DNA of 46,393 nt from Deltaproteobacteria bacterium (GTDB taxonomy: Bacteria > Desulfobacterota_D > UBA1144 > Nemesobacterales > CSP1-2). The notes under the pieces are model-generated. The model had not been told where the DNA came from. It did not search any database and was given only the letters and a program-made list of their open reading frames with translations. Each line of letters starts with the position of its first letter. The stretch's first letter is position 1. Below are positions 1 through 8,857 of the stretch, piece by piece. The stretch spans positions 1 through 46,393 of the forward strand of contig JACPIY010000026.1 in assembly GCA_016187835.1 (NCBI GenBank), in the 5' to 3' direction. The position numbers and the translations under genes are program-made.

Positions 1-350
1 TGACAGAATAAATCTTGATTATTACAAGTATTGAGAGTTTTTTGAACTCTTCACTCTTTACTAGGTAATGCTCGCTAAAGGATATCCATTGTTGTCATTA
101 CGGATCCTTCGACATCGCTCAGGATAAACTCAGTGAAGTAATCTGAGATGAGTTGTCATTCCGAACGCAGTGAGGAATCTCAATGGATTGCTTCGTCGCT
201 TTGCTTCTCGCAATGACAACAATGGTTGTCTGTTTATGTTATAATACCCTGCTGCTTGTTGCAGGCTTCTTCATTTGATTTTATCTTGCCTTGTTGGTAA
301 ATTCACCTCACGATGATTCAAAAGCAGTTAACTAGTCAGGAATCAAATTA
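1..350. repeat. Intergenic region with composite inverted repeat
   Basis: No gene is seen before purN. Positions 86-99 (CCATTGTTGTCATT) and 212-225 are perfect 14-bp inverted repeats. They enclose a CCTTCGACATCGCTCAGGA unit and a CATTCCGAACGCAGTGAGGAATCT unit. Both are short dispersed genomic repeat types; related units recur in this window near 2500, 18000, 38030 and 46320. The whole block resembles a compound REP/MITE-like element. Confidence 0.7.
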
Positions 351-956
351 ATGAATAAAAAGACCCGTCTTGCCGTTTTTGTCTCAGGAAGCGGAACCAA
401 CCTTCAGGCGATAATTGATGCTAAAATTGGATCCGTGGAAATTGTTGTAGTAGTTAGTAACAATCCAGATGCCCATGCTATCGAGAGAGCAAAGAAGCAT
501 AATATCCCGGTGGAGGTTATTGACCACAAACAGCATTCTTCAAGAGAAGAGTTTGAGAAGGAAATTATAAGAAGGCTTGAGCCTTATAGAGTTGACCTTG
601 TTGCCCTTGCAGGATTTATGAGGATACTCTCTCCTTTTTTTGTAAGGGCTTACAAAAACAGAATAATGAATCTCCATCCCGCGCTCTTGCCTTTGTTTCC
701 GGGTATCCATGCTGCAAAACAGGCTCTTGATTTTGGTGTAAAATTCACGGGGTGTACGGTGCATTTTGTAGATGAAGGAGTGGATACGGGGCCAATTATA
801 TTGCAAGCGGTAGTTCCGATCCATGATGATGACACCGAAGAGACCCTTCTTGAAAGAATCCATAAGGAAGAACACAGGATTTACCCTGAAGCAATGAGGC
901 TTTTTGCTGAAGGAAAGCTGAGGATTGAGGGGAGGAGGGTATTTGTTAGAGAATAG
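351..956 (+). CDS. purN: Phosphoribosylglycinamide formyltransferase (GART)
   Basis: This cytosolic enzyme transfers a formyl group from 10-formyl-tetrahydrofolate to GAR in step three of de novo purine synthesis. The 201-aa protein has the normal family length. The phosphate-binding GSGTNL motif lies at residues 13-18. The catalytic triad equivalent to E. coli N106/H108/D144 is visible as N107 and H109 (in NLHPALLP) and D145 (in VDEGVDTGPI). The ATG has an AGGA element about 10 nt upstream. The next gene, a zinc-ribbon protein, follows 17 nt later on the same strand, so the two are probably co-transcribed. Confidence 0.96.
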   Translation: MNKKTRLAVFVSGSGTNLQAIIDAKIGSVEIVVVVSNNPDAHAIERAKKHNIPVEVIDHKQHSSREEFEKEIIRRLEPYRVDLVALAGFMRILSPFFVRAYKNRIMNLHPALLPLFPGIHAAKQALDFGVKFTGCTVHFVDEGVDTGPIILQAVVPIHDDDTEETLLERIHKEEHRIYPEAMRLFAEGKLRIEGRRVFVRE

Positions 957-973
957 GAAATGGAGATTGCTTT

Positions 974-1303
974 TTGGGTAACTGTCCGGTCTGCAAGAAA
1001 AAGTACTCTCAAGAAGTAGAATATTGTCCTGATTGCCGCATTGGAATTATCCCGGATTTCAGAGAGACAATTAAAGAGAATGAAAAAACCAAGACTTTTG
1101 TTGAGGTTTATAGGACTCAAGATGTAGCTATTGCCGGTTTGATTAAAGAAGTTTTAGAGGACCATGAAATAATATGCTACTTGGAGAACTACTCTTTCGC
1201 CCGTATCTACCCTTCGCTTGTCTCTCCCATAAAAGTTATGGTCTATAAAGAGCATATTGAAGAAGCTAGAGAGGTTCTTAATCTCTTTTTTGAAGAAAAT
1301 TAG
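974..1303 (+). CDS. Zinc-ribbon protein with DUF2007-like domain
   Basis: This 109-aa protein of unknown function starts at TTG, with GGAAATGGAG upstream as a possible ribosome site. The N-terminus carries a four-cysteine zinc ribbon (CPVC at residues 4-7, CPDC at about 18-21). The remainder ([19 protein letters not shown] and the following beta strands) resembles the DUF2007 putative signal-transducing fold, which looks like a small ferredoxin/ACT-like module. It follows purN by 17 nt. Its 3' end overlaps the convergent aroF stop by 4 nt. The family assignment rests on pattern only; metal binding is inferred from the cysteines. Confidence 0.75.
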   Translation: MGNCPVCKKKYSQEVEYCPDCRIGIIPDFRETIKENEKTKTFVEVYRTQDVAIAGLIKEVLEDHEIICYLENYSFARIYPSLVSPIKVMVYKEHIEEAREVLNLFFEEN

Positions 1304-2319
1304 AACCCCCTTCCTACAGCATTGGCGACGGGTTTTGCCTTCTCCATAAGTGTAGCAAACTTAGAGGGCTTCAAAGATTGGACTCCATCGCTCATTGCAG
1401 TCTCCGGCTTGGGGTGAACCTCAATTATAAGGCCATCCGCTCCTGCTGCGATTGCCGCAAGGGACATAGGTATTACATATTGCCAGTAACCGGTGCCGTG
1501 GCTTGGGTCGGCTACAACGGGAAGATGAGTCTTTTCTTTTAGCACTGGGATCGCATTGAGATCAAATGTGTTCCTTGTCGCTGTTTCAAATGTTCTTATT
1601 CCTCTTTCACAGAGAACGACATTTTGGTTTCCTTCAGAGAGGATATATTCAGCGGCCATAAGGAATTCGTTTATGGTTGTGGACATTCCTCTTTTAAGAA
1701 GAATGGGCTTGTTACTTTTTCCTACGCGTCTTAAGAGAGCATAATTTTGAGAATTGCGAGCCCCAATTTGAAGCATGTCGGAGTATTCTGCTATGATTTC
1801 CAAATCATCACTATCAAGAATCTCTGTTACTACGGGAAGACCCGTAAGTTCCCTGGCTCTGGCAAGAAGCTTTAATCCCTCTTCGCCGAGTCCCTGGAAA
1901 GCATAGGGAGAGGTTCTGGGTTTGTATGCTCCTCCTCTGAGAATGCTTGCTCCTGCATTCTTTACGGCTACAGCGGTTTCAATAATCTGTTCTTCGTTTT
2001 CGACGGCGCAAGGGCCTGCCATTACTACTACTTTATGGTTTCCTATTTCTACCTTTCCAACTTTTACAGCGGTGTTTTGGGGTTTGATCTCGCGGCTTGC
2101 GAGTTTATAGGGTTGGAGTATTGGAACGACGTTTTCAACACCTTCGAGCACCCTAAGTGATTCAAGATGGTGGGGTTTTCCCCTTTCGTCTCCTATAACA
2201 CCAATTACGGTTCTTAGAACACCCTGAATGATGTGAGATTTATAACCGAAGTATTTTATAGTGGATAATACCTTATCAACCTGCTCCCGAGTTGCATCGC
2301 TCTTCATTACAACGATCAT
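1300..2319 (-). CDS. aroF: 3-deoxy-7-phosphoheptulonate synthase (DAHP synthase, type I beta)
   Basis: This enzyme condenses phosphoenolpyruvate and erythrose-4-phosphate, the entry step of the shikimate pathway. The 339-aa protein has an N-terminal ferredoxin-like regulatory domain (residues 1 to about 70) followed by the TIM barrel, the Thermotoga-type layout. Visible barrel motifs are [11 protein letters not shown], the phosphate-binding [29 protein letters not shown] and DPSHGTGY. The N-terminal domain in this subclass usually mediates feedback inhibition by aromatic amino acids. The gene is convergent with the zinc-ribbon gene (4-nt overlap) and is not adjacent to aroB, which lies 2 kb away on the same strand. 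Confidence 0.95.
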   Translation of the reverse strand: MIVVMKSDATREQVDKVLSTIKYFGYKSHIIQGVLRTVIGVIGDERGKPHHLESLRVLEGVENVVPILQPYKLASREIKPQNTAVKVGKVEIGNHKVVVMAGPCAVENEEQIIETAVAVKNAGASILRGGAYKPRTSPYAFQGLGEEGLKLLARARELTGLPVVTEILDSDDLEIIAEYSDMLQIGARNSQNYALLRRVGKSNKPILLKRGMSTTINEFLMAAEYILSEGNQNVVLCERGIRTFETATRNTFDLNAIPVLKEKTHLPVVADPSHGTGYWQYVIPMSLAAIAAGADGLIIEVHPKPETAMSDGVQSLKPSKFATLMEKAKPVANAVGRGF

Positions 2320-2715
2320 TACTTTTTCTCCCCTTTTAAACGCTGACTTTTCTTTTTATTTGACAAAATTGGATAATACATAGAAGGGCTTTTATTGTCA
2401 AATTTTAGACAGGTTAGTAATTAGGTAAGATTATAGTCACTTTCTTAACTTTAATTGTCCCTGCTTTAAGACCACAAAATCTTTTCCTTGTAGGAGTGCC
2501 ATCCCTTCGACTTCGCTCAGGACAGGCATGGCGCGACTCAAATCGCGGCCGGAGAAGGTTCCCTAACTTCCACCCTCTGGATCACTACCCCAGACCCGCT
2601 GCCCCTTAGTCGCTAATACATTGGTTATGTGATTAACTCTAATTAGCGGCGGATTTATTGAGTATTCCTATGCAAAGGTGTATATTTAGTACCAAAAGGT
2701 TAAGGAGGAAACGAA
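2320..2715. other. Divergent intergenic region with a dispersed repeat
   Basis: This stretch separates the aroF start from the DUF4124 gene. It holds a CCCTTCGACTTCGCTCAGGACAGG-type repeat unit near 2502-2528. A strong Shine-Dalgarno sequence (AAGGAGG) lies at about 2701-2708 for the downstream gene. ORF 2658..2882 is an out-of-frame shadow. I see no RNA gene or confident promoter. Confidence 0.5.
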
Positions 2716-3291
2716 ATGGGGCGAGTAGATTTAATAATAATTATTGTATTTATAACCTTTATTTCATTTTTGACTCCGGAAATAGTTACTGCACAAACAA
2801 CCGGGGGAGCAGAGGAGGGATCCGAGACAACTTCTCAAGGAACCAATGCCCCTCAAGCTCAACCGAACACTCCTGTTATTGACAACACCGGTATAGTTTA
2901 TCCTCGAGAAAACTTGGATAATTTTGGGATGTCCAGTCTTAATAAAACTACTGGATTGGGAGGAAGAGAAGAGGGAAGCACGCTTGGTAGAGATGCAAAA
3001 CGTAAAAGTAACCTTGAAGTTAATAAGCCCAGAGAGAAAAAGAAGGGTGAAGAAGCCGCTGAAGAAACTGGTCAGGAAACAGACACTGGTTCTTCTGAAA
3101 TTGAGTCCGATTCTGAATCAGCTCCGATAGGATATACTTCGCCAGGGAGAAAAGACGGGCTTTTCACTTGGAAAGATGAAAATGGAGTGGTACATGTAAC
3201 CAACGATCCGGGTTCCGTTCCCGCCAAGTACCGGGACCAGATAATAAAGGAATCCGAAAAGGCAGAGAGTGAAGAGTTATCTGAACCTTAA
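2716..3291 (+). CDS. Secreted or periplasmic DUF4124-domain protein
   Basis: This 191-aa protein begins with a hydrophobic segment ending TVTAQ-like (residues 7-27) that looks like a Sec signal peptide. A long low-complexity stretch rich in Glu, Ser, Gly and Lys follows (about residues 30-145). A short C-terminal module, LFTWKDENGVVHVTNDPGS, matches the DUF4124 signature, a small beta domain common in exported proteobacterial proteins. The start is well supported by TAAGGAGGAAACGAA just upstream. The cellular role is unknown; a periplasmic tether or linker is a guess. The gene stands alone between divergent aroF and a convergent lipoprotein gene. Confidence 0.8.
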   Translation: MGRVDLIIIIVFITFISFLTPEIVTAQTTGGAEEGSETTSQGTNAPQAQPNTPVIDNTGIVYPRENLDNFGMSSLNKTTGLGGREEGSTLGRDAKRKSNLEVNKPREKKKGEEAAEETGQETDTGSSEIESDSESAPIGYTSPGRKDGLFTWKDENGVVHVTNDPGSVPAKYRDQIIKESEKAESEELSEP

Positions 3292-3328
3292 AACGGTATA
3301 AAATTCCAGAACAGCTTTTTTTGAGTGT

Positions 3329-3595
3329 TTATTCTTCCTTTTTATCCTTTTGCTTTGTTATTTTCTCTTCAAGACTATCTACCTTGGCAGAAAGCTTTTT
3401 TAGCTGTCCTTCGATTGTATCAAGAGAGTTACTGATGTTTTCGCCTCTATTAAGAAGAAGATAGCCGATTACTATCAGCGGGATTATTATAAATATAAAG
3501 TGAAACCAGTATCCTGCTCCGTGTTGTCCCCCCGCGCAACCGTTGAGGATTAAAACAAGGGAAATTAATCCAAATCCTTTCATGAAGACCTTCAT
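3329..3595 (-). CDS. Small lipoprotein with transmembrane segment and coiled coil
   Basis: This 88-aa protein has a signal sequence ending in a lipobox (LILNGC, Cys at residue 20). A hydrophobic stretch follows (FIFIIIPLIVIGYLLL) and then a charged heptad-like helix (LDTIEGQLKKLSAKVDSLEEKI). Lipidation would make it membrane anchored; alternatively it has two transmembrane helices with a cytosolic coiled coil. No family is recognised. A GGAGG-type ribosome site (plus-strand CCTCC) sits just upstream of the ATG. It lies 13 nt downstream of trmB and may be read through from it. Confidence 0.6.
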   Translation of the reverse strand: MKVFMKGFGLISLVLILNGCAGGQHGAGYWFHFIFIIIPLIVIGYLLLNRGENISNSLDTIEGQLKKLSAKVDSLEEKITKQKDKKEE

Positions 3596-3608
3596 TTGTA
3601 ATATCCTC

Positions 3609-4232
3609 CTAGAGATTTTGGTTTTTTTGATTTATAAACCTGAGATAATAGATCTCTCTTCCATCTTCTCTAAATTCCATTTCATATTTAGTCATGGGTC
3701 TGTCGGGGAGGCTGTTTACGTATCCGGGTGAATGAAATTCGCTCCTGAAAGTCTCCATATTTTCAAAGACTTTTAAAATATGAGAAATATACTCTTCGTG
3801 GTCGCTTGCAATCTCGAGAGCTGCTAGAGGTTTCATTATACAAGAGAGCCCATATAGAAACTTCGGGTTTATAATCCTGTGCTTTTTATGCCTGTCCTTG
3901 GGCCAGGGGTCGGGGAAATTGATGTAAATCTCGCTGAATGTGTCCTGAGAAAAAACCTCTTCGATGGCAATTCTCGCATCCATGAGCAGGAGTTTGACAT
4001 TGTTGGCTTTTTCCCTCTCTGCCCTCTTCACAGCTTTTTTAAATCTTTTTCCTTTTATTTCGATTCCAACAAAATTCCAGTCTATTTTTCTTTTAGCCAT
4101 CCCTATCAAAAAATCCCCTTCACCAAAGCCAATTTCAAGAGCCGTCCTTTTACCATTACCAAAGACCTTGGATAGGTCATCAAGTGGGAGGTAATATTCC
4201 GTCACGTCTAGAATTGGAAACGAGATATTCAT
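3609..4232 (-). CDS. trmB: tRNA (guanine-N7-)-methyltransferase
   Basis: This enzyme methylates G46 of tRNA using S-adenosylmethionine. The SAM-binding motif EIGFGEGDFL and the diagnostic TrmB block NFPDPWPKDRHKKHR are both present, and the C-terminal TKYEMEF segment fits the family. The ORF track extends to a TTG at 4322, inside the end of aroB. The internal ATG at 4232 gives 207 aa, the usual size, and removes an unlikely N-terminal extension. No clear Shine-Dalgarno sequence precedes either start, so the start is uncertain. The gene probably belongs to the same transcript as aroB. Confidence 0.92.
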   Translation of the reverse strand: MNISFPILDVTEYYLPLDDLSKVFGNGKRTALEIGFGEGDFLIGMAKRKIDWNFVGIEIKGKRFKKAVKRAEREKANNVKLLLMDARIAIEEVFSQDTFSEIYINFPDPWPKDRHKKHRIINPKFLYGLSCIMKPLAALEIASDHEEYISHILKVFENMETFRSEFHSPGYVNSLPDRPMTKYEMEFREDGREIYYLRFINQKNQNL

Positions 4233-4281
4233 CCAAAATAATACATAATATAGGATAGCATAATACTGTAACCTTGATTGT

Positions 4282-5385
4282 TTAGTCAGAGTTAAGAATA
4301 CGCGATAATAACCCTTCTTCAATCTTTATCCCGTAGCTTCCGTCAATTTCTGCCATTGCTCCCAGATTCTTTGGAAGAACCATCTCAATTTTGCCACCCC
4401 TTGTTTTTTTATCAAGCTTCATGGTGTCTATGATGAGGCTTACATCAAAGTAGTCGGGAAACTTGGTATGGAGTCCCGTTTTTTTAAGGAGAGAAACTAA
4501 CCTGTCAAATTCAACCTTTTTCCATAATCCCATCTCTAGAGCTATCTTCCCCTCCGCTACCATGCCCATTGATATTGCCTGACCGTGGAATATCTTGTAA
4601 TCGGATAGATTTTCAATCGCATGGCCGATTGTATGGCCGAAGTTTAGAATCTTTCTAAGATTTGATTCCATTTCATCAAGTTCTACGACTTCTCCCTTTA
4701 TTTGACAACTCCTTTTTATGATGTGGGTAAGGACGTCCGAATCAAATGAGAATACATGAGTGATGTTTTTCTCAAGAAACTCAAAAAACGTTTCGTCCTT
4801 AATAACGCCATATTTTATGACTTCTGCAAGGCCCTCTCTTATTTCTTTTTCAGCCAGCGTTCTTAGGGTTTCAATATCTATGTAAACCCTCCAGGGTTGA
4901 TGAAAAGAGCCAATAAGGTTTTTTCCGTGAGGGGTATCAACGGCGGTTTTACCCCCGATGGAGCTGTCAACGCATGCTACAACGGTAGTCGGAACTTGAA
5001 CGAATGGGATTCCACGGTTGTAAGTTGCAGAGACAAACCCTGCAACATCTCCCACTACGCCCCCTCCCAGTGCAACAACGGCCGAGTCTCTCCCCATTTT
5101 GCGTTTTAACATCTCGTCCTCGAGTCCAGTTTTGGTTTCTCTATTTTTATGTTCTTCTCCTGCGGGAAATGAGATAAGATGGGTTTTTAGGTCGGCTCGT
5201 TTAAACTCTTCGAGTAGTTCTTCGCCATAAAGAGAGGCAACTTTGGAGTCTGTTATTATTGCGTAAGAATGAGCCAGGTTCTCTTTTTTTAAGTCCAGAG
5301 GGATTTGCTTAAGTATTCCTTCTCCTATTATTATCTCGTATGATTTATCTTCTGTTTTCTTTAGATTTACTTTTATCTTTTCCAT
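4282..5385 (-). CDS. aroB: 3-dehydroquinate synthase
   Basis: This NAD- and metal-dependent enzyme is the second step of the shikimate pathway, converting DAHP to 3-dehydroquinate. The 367-aa protein shows the nucleotide-binding GGGVVGDVAGFVSATYNRG segment and PTTVVACVDSSIGGKTAV. The metal-ligand region includes the GHTIGHAIE and HGQAISMGM histidines. It starts 3 nt downstream of the end of the kinase-like gene, so aroB is probably translated from an apt - kinase - aroB - trmB transcript. Confidence 0.96.
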   Translation of the reverse strand: MEKIKVNLKKTEDKSYEIIIGEGILKQIPLDLKKENLAHSYAIITDSKVASLYGEELLEEFKRADLKTHLISFPAGEEHKNRETKTGLEDEMLKRKMGRDSAVVALGGGVVGDVAGFVSATYNRGIPFVQVPTTVVACVDSSIGGKTAVDTPHGKNLIGSFHQPWRVYIDIETLRTLAEKEIREGLAEVIKYGVIKDETFFEFLEKNITHVFSFDSDVLTHIIKRSCQIKGEVVELDEMESNLRKILNFGHTIGHAIENLSDYKIFHGQAISMGMVAEGKIALEMGLWKKVEFDRLVSLLKKTGLHTKFPDYFDVSLIIDTMKLDKKTRGGKIEMVLPKNLGAMAEIDGSYGIKIEEGLLSRILNSD

Positions 5386-5387
5386 TT

Positions 5388-6348
5388 CTATTTCTTGCCC
5401 TTGAATGAGAGCAATTTTACTTTAGGGCCTGTTTCAAGTCTTATGTCAATTGCCTCATCTGAATTATAAACCTCTCCGTCAATGACGTATCCTCTGTTTC
5501 CCTCTATGTTTGCGTTCCTTGTTGACTGATTAAAAAAATTTCCGGAGGCATCGGATTTAACGCCCACATATAAAACCCTTGGAAGCTGCAACACCGCTTT
5601 CCTGAAAAAGGGAAGCCTCATATAAAAAAAAGCTGAATTCCTCTCCCGCTTCCACCTCTTCTGTAAAAATTCTGAACCCGAAAGCGAGCCTCTTAACGCT
5701 CCCTGCGGCTATAAAAAGATGACTATCAAACGGGAGTTTTTTGTCATTTAGATAAACCTTAGACTCAACCTCCTTAAAAAGATCATCTTTCGGGTTTGTT
5801 AAAGACATGATACCCGATTTGAGGATCAGTTTTAATGCAACTCCTACGCTTGCGCCTTCTCTGCGGTACCATTTGATGAATCTATAAAGAAAACCGTCAA
5901 TCCAAGTAAAAGCGTAGTTATCGTGATTGAATCTTTTATCAATAATCCTTATGAGTCCACGTTCGATAGTAGGTAGCTCATTTTCACTTTTTATGCATCC
6001 AATCAGTTCCCGACATGTGGTTATTTGATTGTCCGAAACCCCCGCATCGTCTGCAATCATGTTAATCGTTCCGCCTTTTAGGGGAACAATTATCGGTATA
6101 TTTCTGTCGCCGAAGAGGTTTATATAGGAAGAGAGGACGGAACTTATCGTTCCGTCTCCTCCGCTGATAGCTAGGATCTTTATTTCTTTGTTAAATTCTT
6201 TTAAGGCTATTGGTATTTCGTCTTTACTTTTTGTAGAGAGAACCCATGCTCTTTCGCCAAGGACTTCTTTTAAGGCGTTGATTTGGGATTTTGATTGGTT
6301 CTTGTTTATATGAGCAAGGGGATTAAATATGACACCGATTGGTTTCAT
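5388..6348 (-). pseudogene. Diacylglycerol kinase-family lipid kinase, frameshifted at a T8 run
   Basis: Two ORFs (5557..6348 and 5388..5621) together form one DagK/LCB5-type catalytic protein. The first half has the nucleotide-binding ISGGDGTISSVLSS and KGGTINMIADD motifs. The second holds the C-terminal beta domain with the typical YVIDGEVYNS block. The break is at eight A on the plus strand (5624-5631). Removing one base joins EFSFFYMRLPFFRKAVLQ in frame and gives about 319 aa. Family members phosphorylate diacylglycerol or related lipids. The reading may be a sequencing error, a phase-variable tract, transcriptional slippage or a true pseudogene. The start overlaps apt by 4 nt (ATGA). Confidence 0.75.
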
Positions 6349-6866
6349 ACTGGAAATTCTAACACCGACCAGACCGGGTAGGGCTTTAGCTTCTCTCTTC
6401 CCTTGAGTTCGGTGAGTTCCACAAGAAATGAATAACCGATTATTTCTCCCCCAAGTTTTTTTACAAGGTTACCTACTGCCGCAGCCGTTCCGCCTGTTGC
6501 AAGAAGATCGTCTACAAGGACTACTCTGCTTCCTCCGGAAATTGCGTCTCTGTGTACTTCCAGGATGTCTTTTCCATACTCCAGGTCATAAGAAGCATTT
6601 ATAGTTTCGTAGGGGAGTTTTCCCAGTTTCCTTATAATCACAAGGCCCGTTTCCAGTTTGTATGCGAGAGCTGAAGCAAATATAAATCCTCTTGCTTCCA
6701 CGCCGATCATGTATTCCACTTCCCTCCCTTTCATCATTTGAGCCATTGCGTCTATTGCCTGCCGGAAGGCTTTGGGATTTTGTAGAAGAGGGGTTATATC
6801 GTGAAACATTATTCCTTCCCGCGGGAAATTCGGTATGTCTCTTATGTATTTCTTGAGGTCTTCCAT
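6345..6866 (-). CDS. apt: Adenine phosphoribosyltransferase
   Basis: This is the purine salvage enzyme converting adenine and PRPP to AMP. The 173-aa protein has the normal length. It carries the start signature IRDIPNFPREGIMFHDITPLL, GVEARGFIFASALA, and the PRPP-binding loop VVLVDDLLATGGTAAA. It is first in a minus-strand run (apt, lipid-kinase-like gene, aroB, trmB, lipoprotein). The next ORF start overlaps its stop by 4 nt. Confidence 0.95.
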   Translation of the reverse strand: MEDLKKYIRDIPNFPREGIMFHDITPLLQNPKAFRQAIDAMAQMMKGREVEYMIGVEARGFIFASALAYKLETGLVIIRKLGKLPYETINASYDLEYGKDILEVHRDAISGGSRVVLVDDLLATGGTAAAVGNLVKKLGGEIIGYSFLVELTELKGREKLKPYPVWSVLEFPV

Positions 6867-7199
6867 GATGTTTTCTCCTCAGGGTAGATTCGCCATAAAT
6901 GGAAACAAATTTTCACGGCTAAAATAATTACTTATAAGTCTCTTCTACGCAAGTTCCCTTTTCCTAAAATTTGGAATGATAGCTAAATTGGTCTAACACT
7001 AGCTATTTATTCTTTCTAATTAATGAAATACGAGTAGTTTCCTGGCACGCCGTTCCATCATTTTTCTCCTATATATTGACTTATGGAGACATTTTAAATT
7101 ATAGTCCTAAAGAAAGAAAAAGGTGCTGGGATTTTTTTCCGTATAACACTCCATATTGAGTTGATTATGCGAAGATAATTCCGTACAATCAATAGTTAG
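6867..7199. other. Intergenic region without recognised features
   Basis: This AT-rich stretch lies between the apt start and the AbiTii-like relic. I find no plausible gene, tRNA or strong terminator. TGGCACGCCGTTCC near 7048 resembles a -24 sigma-54 element but has no matching -12 TTGC. It probably contains the apt promoter and the left junction of the accessory island. Confidence 0.4.
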
Positions 7200-8167
7200 A
7201 TTTTTTCTGGAGAAAATCGAGCGAAAGGATTTGTTCCGCCTTCTCAGAAGGCCCTTCGGGAAGCGCTTTCTCTTTCCGAGGAACTACTACGCAACATTGA
7301 GCTAAGTGAACTTCCTCTGGAAACGTAGCCCTTAAGGCTAGTCGTCTTTCTAGGTTATTGAATGAGTTTGATATACAAAAAATAATGGAATATGAGGCAA
7401 GCGGATATCCAACGACCCCCGATGTGGTCCTGCCGGATGTTTATAAACTAGCAACTGTGGCTGGTCGGGAATTTCAATTGAAAGATGGAAAATCAGGAGA
7501 AATAAAAAAAGTATATATTTCTTGAATCAATCGAGGAGTTAGAGCAACAAACTAAAATGGCCGAAATGGCGCTAAATGCTGCTCGAGATCCCCGTGTGTC
7601 TGTATCGTCGGCTAATCCTTATCAAACTGTTTTCTCACCTGCTGGTAATTGGCAGGAACGGAAACAAATTCGAGAAAATGCCACTATCGCATGAATTGCC
7701 GACGCATTTTTTCAAGGATGTGAGAGCGTGTAGACCCAGCGGTAGGCTCGTTGATTCCTGATGCAGCGCAGAAGTTAGTTGCGGTGTACGAAAATCTTCA
7801 ATCAGAAAATCCAGAAAATTGGTCAAATGCGGTTCATAGCTGTCGTCGTATTCTTCAGGATATGGCTGATGTACTATATCCTCCGAGAGACGATAAAGTT
7901 GTTGACGTTAATGGCAAAAAGAAAACCATTCGTCTCGGGAAAGATAATTATGTAAATCGACTAATCGCCTTTCTGGAAGAGAACAGCAAGTCGTCTCGCT
8001 TTCAAGATATTGTAGGAAGTCATCTCGCATTTGTTGGTAATCGCTTAGATAGCATTTTTCAAGCAGCTCAAATGGGATCGCACGATATAATTGTGAGTAG
8101 AGAGGAAGCAGATCGGTATGTGGTTTATACGTATTTGGTAGTCGGTGATATCCTATCGCTAACGTGA
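7200..8167 (+). pseudogene. Decayed AbiTii-like abortive-infection protein gene
   Basis: The ORF track shows only the C-terminus (7751..8167), but reading all three frames recovers a single eroded protein. Fragment one (from about 7233) reads VPPSQKALREALSLSEELL and ends at a TAG near 7326. After a one-base shift it continues ALKASRLSRLLNEFDIQKIM and YEASGYPTTPD, ending at about 7525. Another shift gives LESIEELEQQTKMAEMAL to a TGA at about 7692. A short IADAFF piece then leads to the final frame (ERVDPAVGSLIPDAAQK through SENPENWSNAVHSCRRI to VVYTYLVVGDIL). The first part resembles the AbiTii phage-resistance N-terminal domain; the name is from memory of the family pattern. At least three frameshifts and a probable internal deletion make it non-functional. 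Confidence 0.65.
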
Positions 8168-8170
8168 AAA

Positions 8171-8278
8171 ATCTAACTTTTCTTGCTGCTGACGTTACGC
8201 GCGTGCCGTGATATTGTTTTCGTGGAGAGTCTAACGGGAATTCTACGGCGAGACTGGGCGCAGAAGAATGCGTTAGGC
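8171..8278 (+). other. attC-like integron recombination site
   Basis: Three nucleotides after the relic's stop there is an R''-like core (ATCTAAC, 8171-8177). An L''-like box TTCTTGCTGC (8180-8189) follows. The right side has the complementary GCAGAAGAA (8260-8268) and a canonical core GTTAGGC (8272-8278). The two arms pair as an imperfect palindrome with one extra G in the left box, as expected for the extrahelical base of attC sites. Length is 108 bp. The next gene (cupin) starts 31 nt beyond the core, as in a cassette array. No integrase is present in the window. Confidence 0.5.
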
Positions 8279-8308
8279 AATTAACGTAACGTGAGGAGGA
8301 GATCAATC

Positions 8309-8775
8309 ATGGACAAGTTGCCGATTTTGAACATCAATGACGTCGAATATGTAAGTTGGGGCAACGGTGGGCGCTTTGAGGCGAAGCTGGGGGCGGTAGC
8401 CACCCGGTTGGGAAAGCGGGTTGGCCATACCACTTCCACCACGCGAACGAAGAGATGTTCTTCATTCTGGAGGGGACCGGTACGCTGCGCTATGCCGACA
8501 AGTACTATCCGGTGAAGCCGGGTGATGTTATATGTTGCCCGCCAGGGCCAGAGGCACCGCATCAACTGGTCAATACTTCTGACAAAGAGCTCAAATATTT
8601 GGCTGTAAGCACAATGGAAGAACCAGAGGTGGCAGAATACCCGGATACCGGAAAGGTTGGCGTTATGGCGGGTAGCCCTCCGGGCTCGGGCGGCGATCCA
8701 AGCAAGAGGACTGTCTATCTCTTTAATAAGAAGTCGTCTGGTGGTGTAGATTATTACTGGGAAGGGGAATCTTGA
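8309..8775 (+). pseudogene. Cupin-domain protein, frameshifted with internal deletion
   Basis: The start ATG at 8309 follows GAGGAGGAGATCAATC. Frame one reads MDKLPILNINDVEYVSWGNG through LGAVATRLG. Near 8415-8430 the meaningful frame changes to PYHFHHANEEMFFILEGTGT and continues to the stop at 8775. PYHFHHANEE is the cupin metal-binding motif, and PGDVICCPPGPEAPHQLVN is the second cupin motif. Compared with the family, roughly a dozen residues between RLG and the first motif also seem missing, so this is a deletion plus frameshift and not only a read error. It is more GC-rich than its neighbours, consistent with acquisition, and follows an attC-like site. Confidence 0.7.
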
Positions 8776-8857
8776 CTATGTGGCAACATTTTGCTGCACT
8801 TGAACGGCAGGGCTGGAACGGCAGCGAACCTTAATCCCAATTTGATATGCCGAATGA

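Noticed and set aside
540-1120. Minus-strand ORFs 540..875, 650..835 and 881..1120
   Set aside because: They are antisense shadows of purN and the zinc-ribbon gene, without recognisable domains or ribosome sites.
2658-2882. ORF 2658..2882 overlapping the DUF4124 gene
   Set aside because: It is out of frame with the supported gene, has biased composition from a shifted frame and no suitable ribosome site.
7048-7062. Possible sigma-54 promoter TGGCACGCCGTTCC
   Set aside because: The -12 position lacks GC, and no gene is suitably placed.
7576-7761. ORFs 7576..7761 (+) and 7635..7826 (-)
   Set aside because: They run through the AbiTii relic in frames that do not carry its protein-like sequence.
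8778-8834. Short frame MWQHFAALERQGWNGSEP after the cupin relic
   Set aside because: It is only 18 codons long with no ribosome site; it may be a fragment of a lost gene but cannot be supported.
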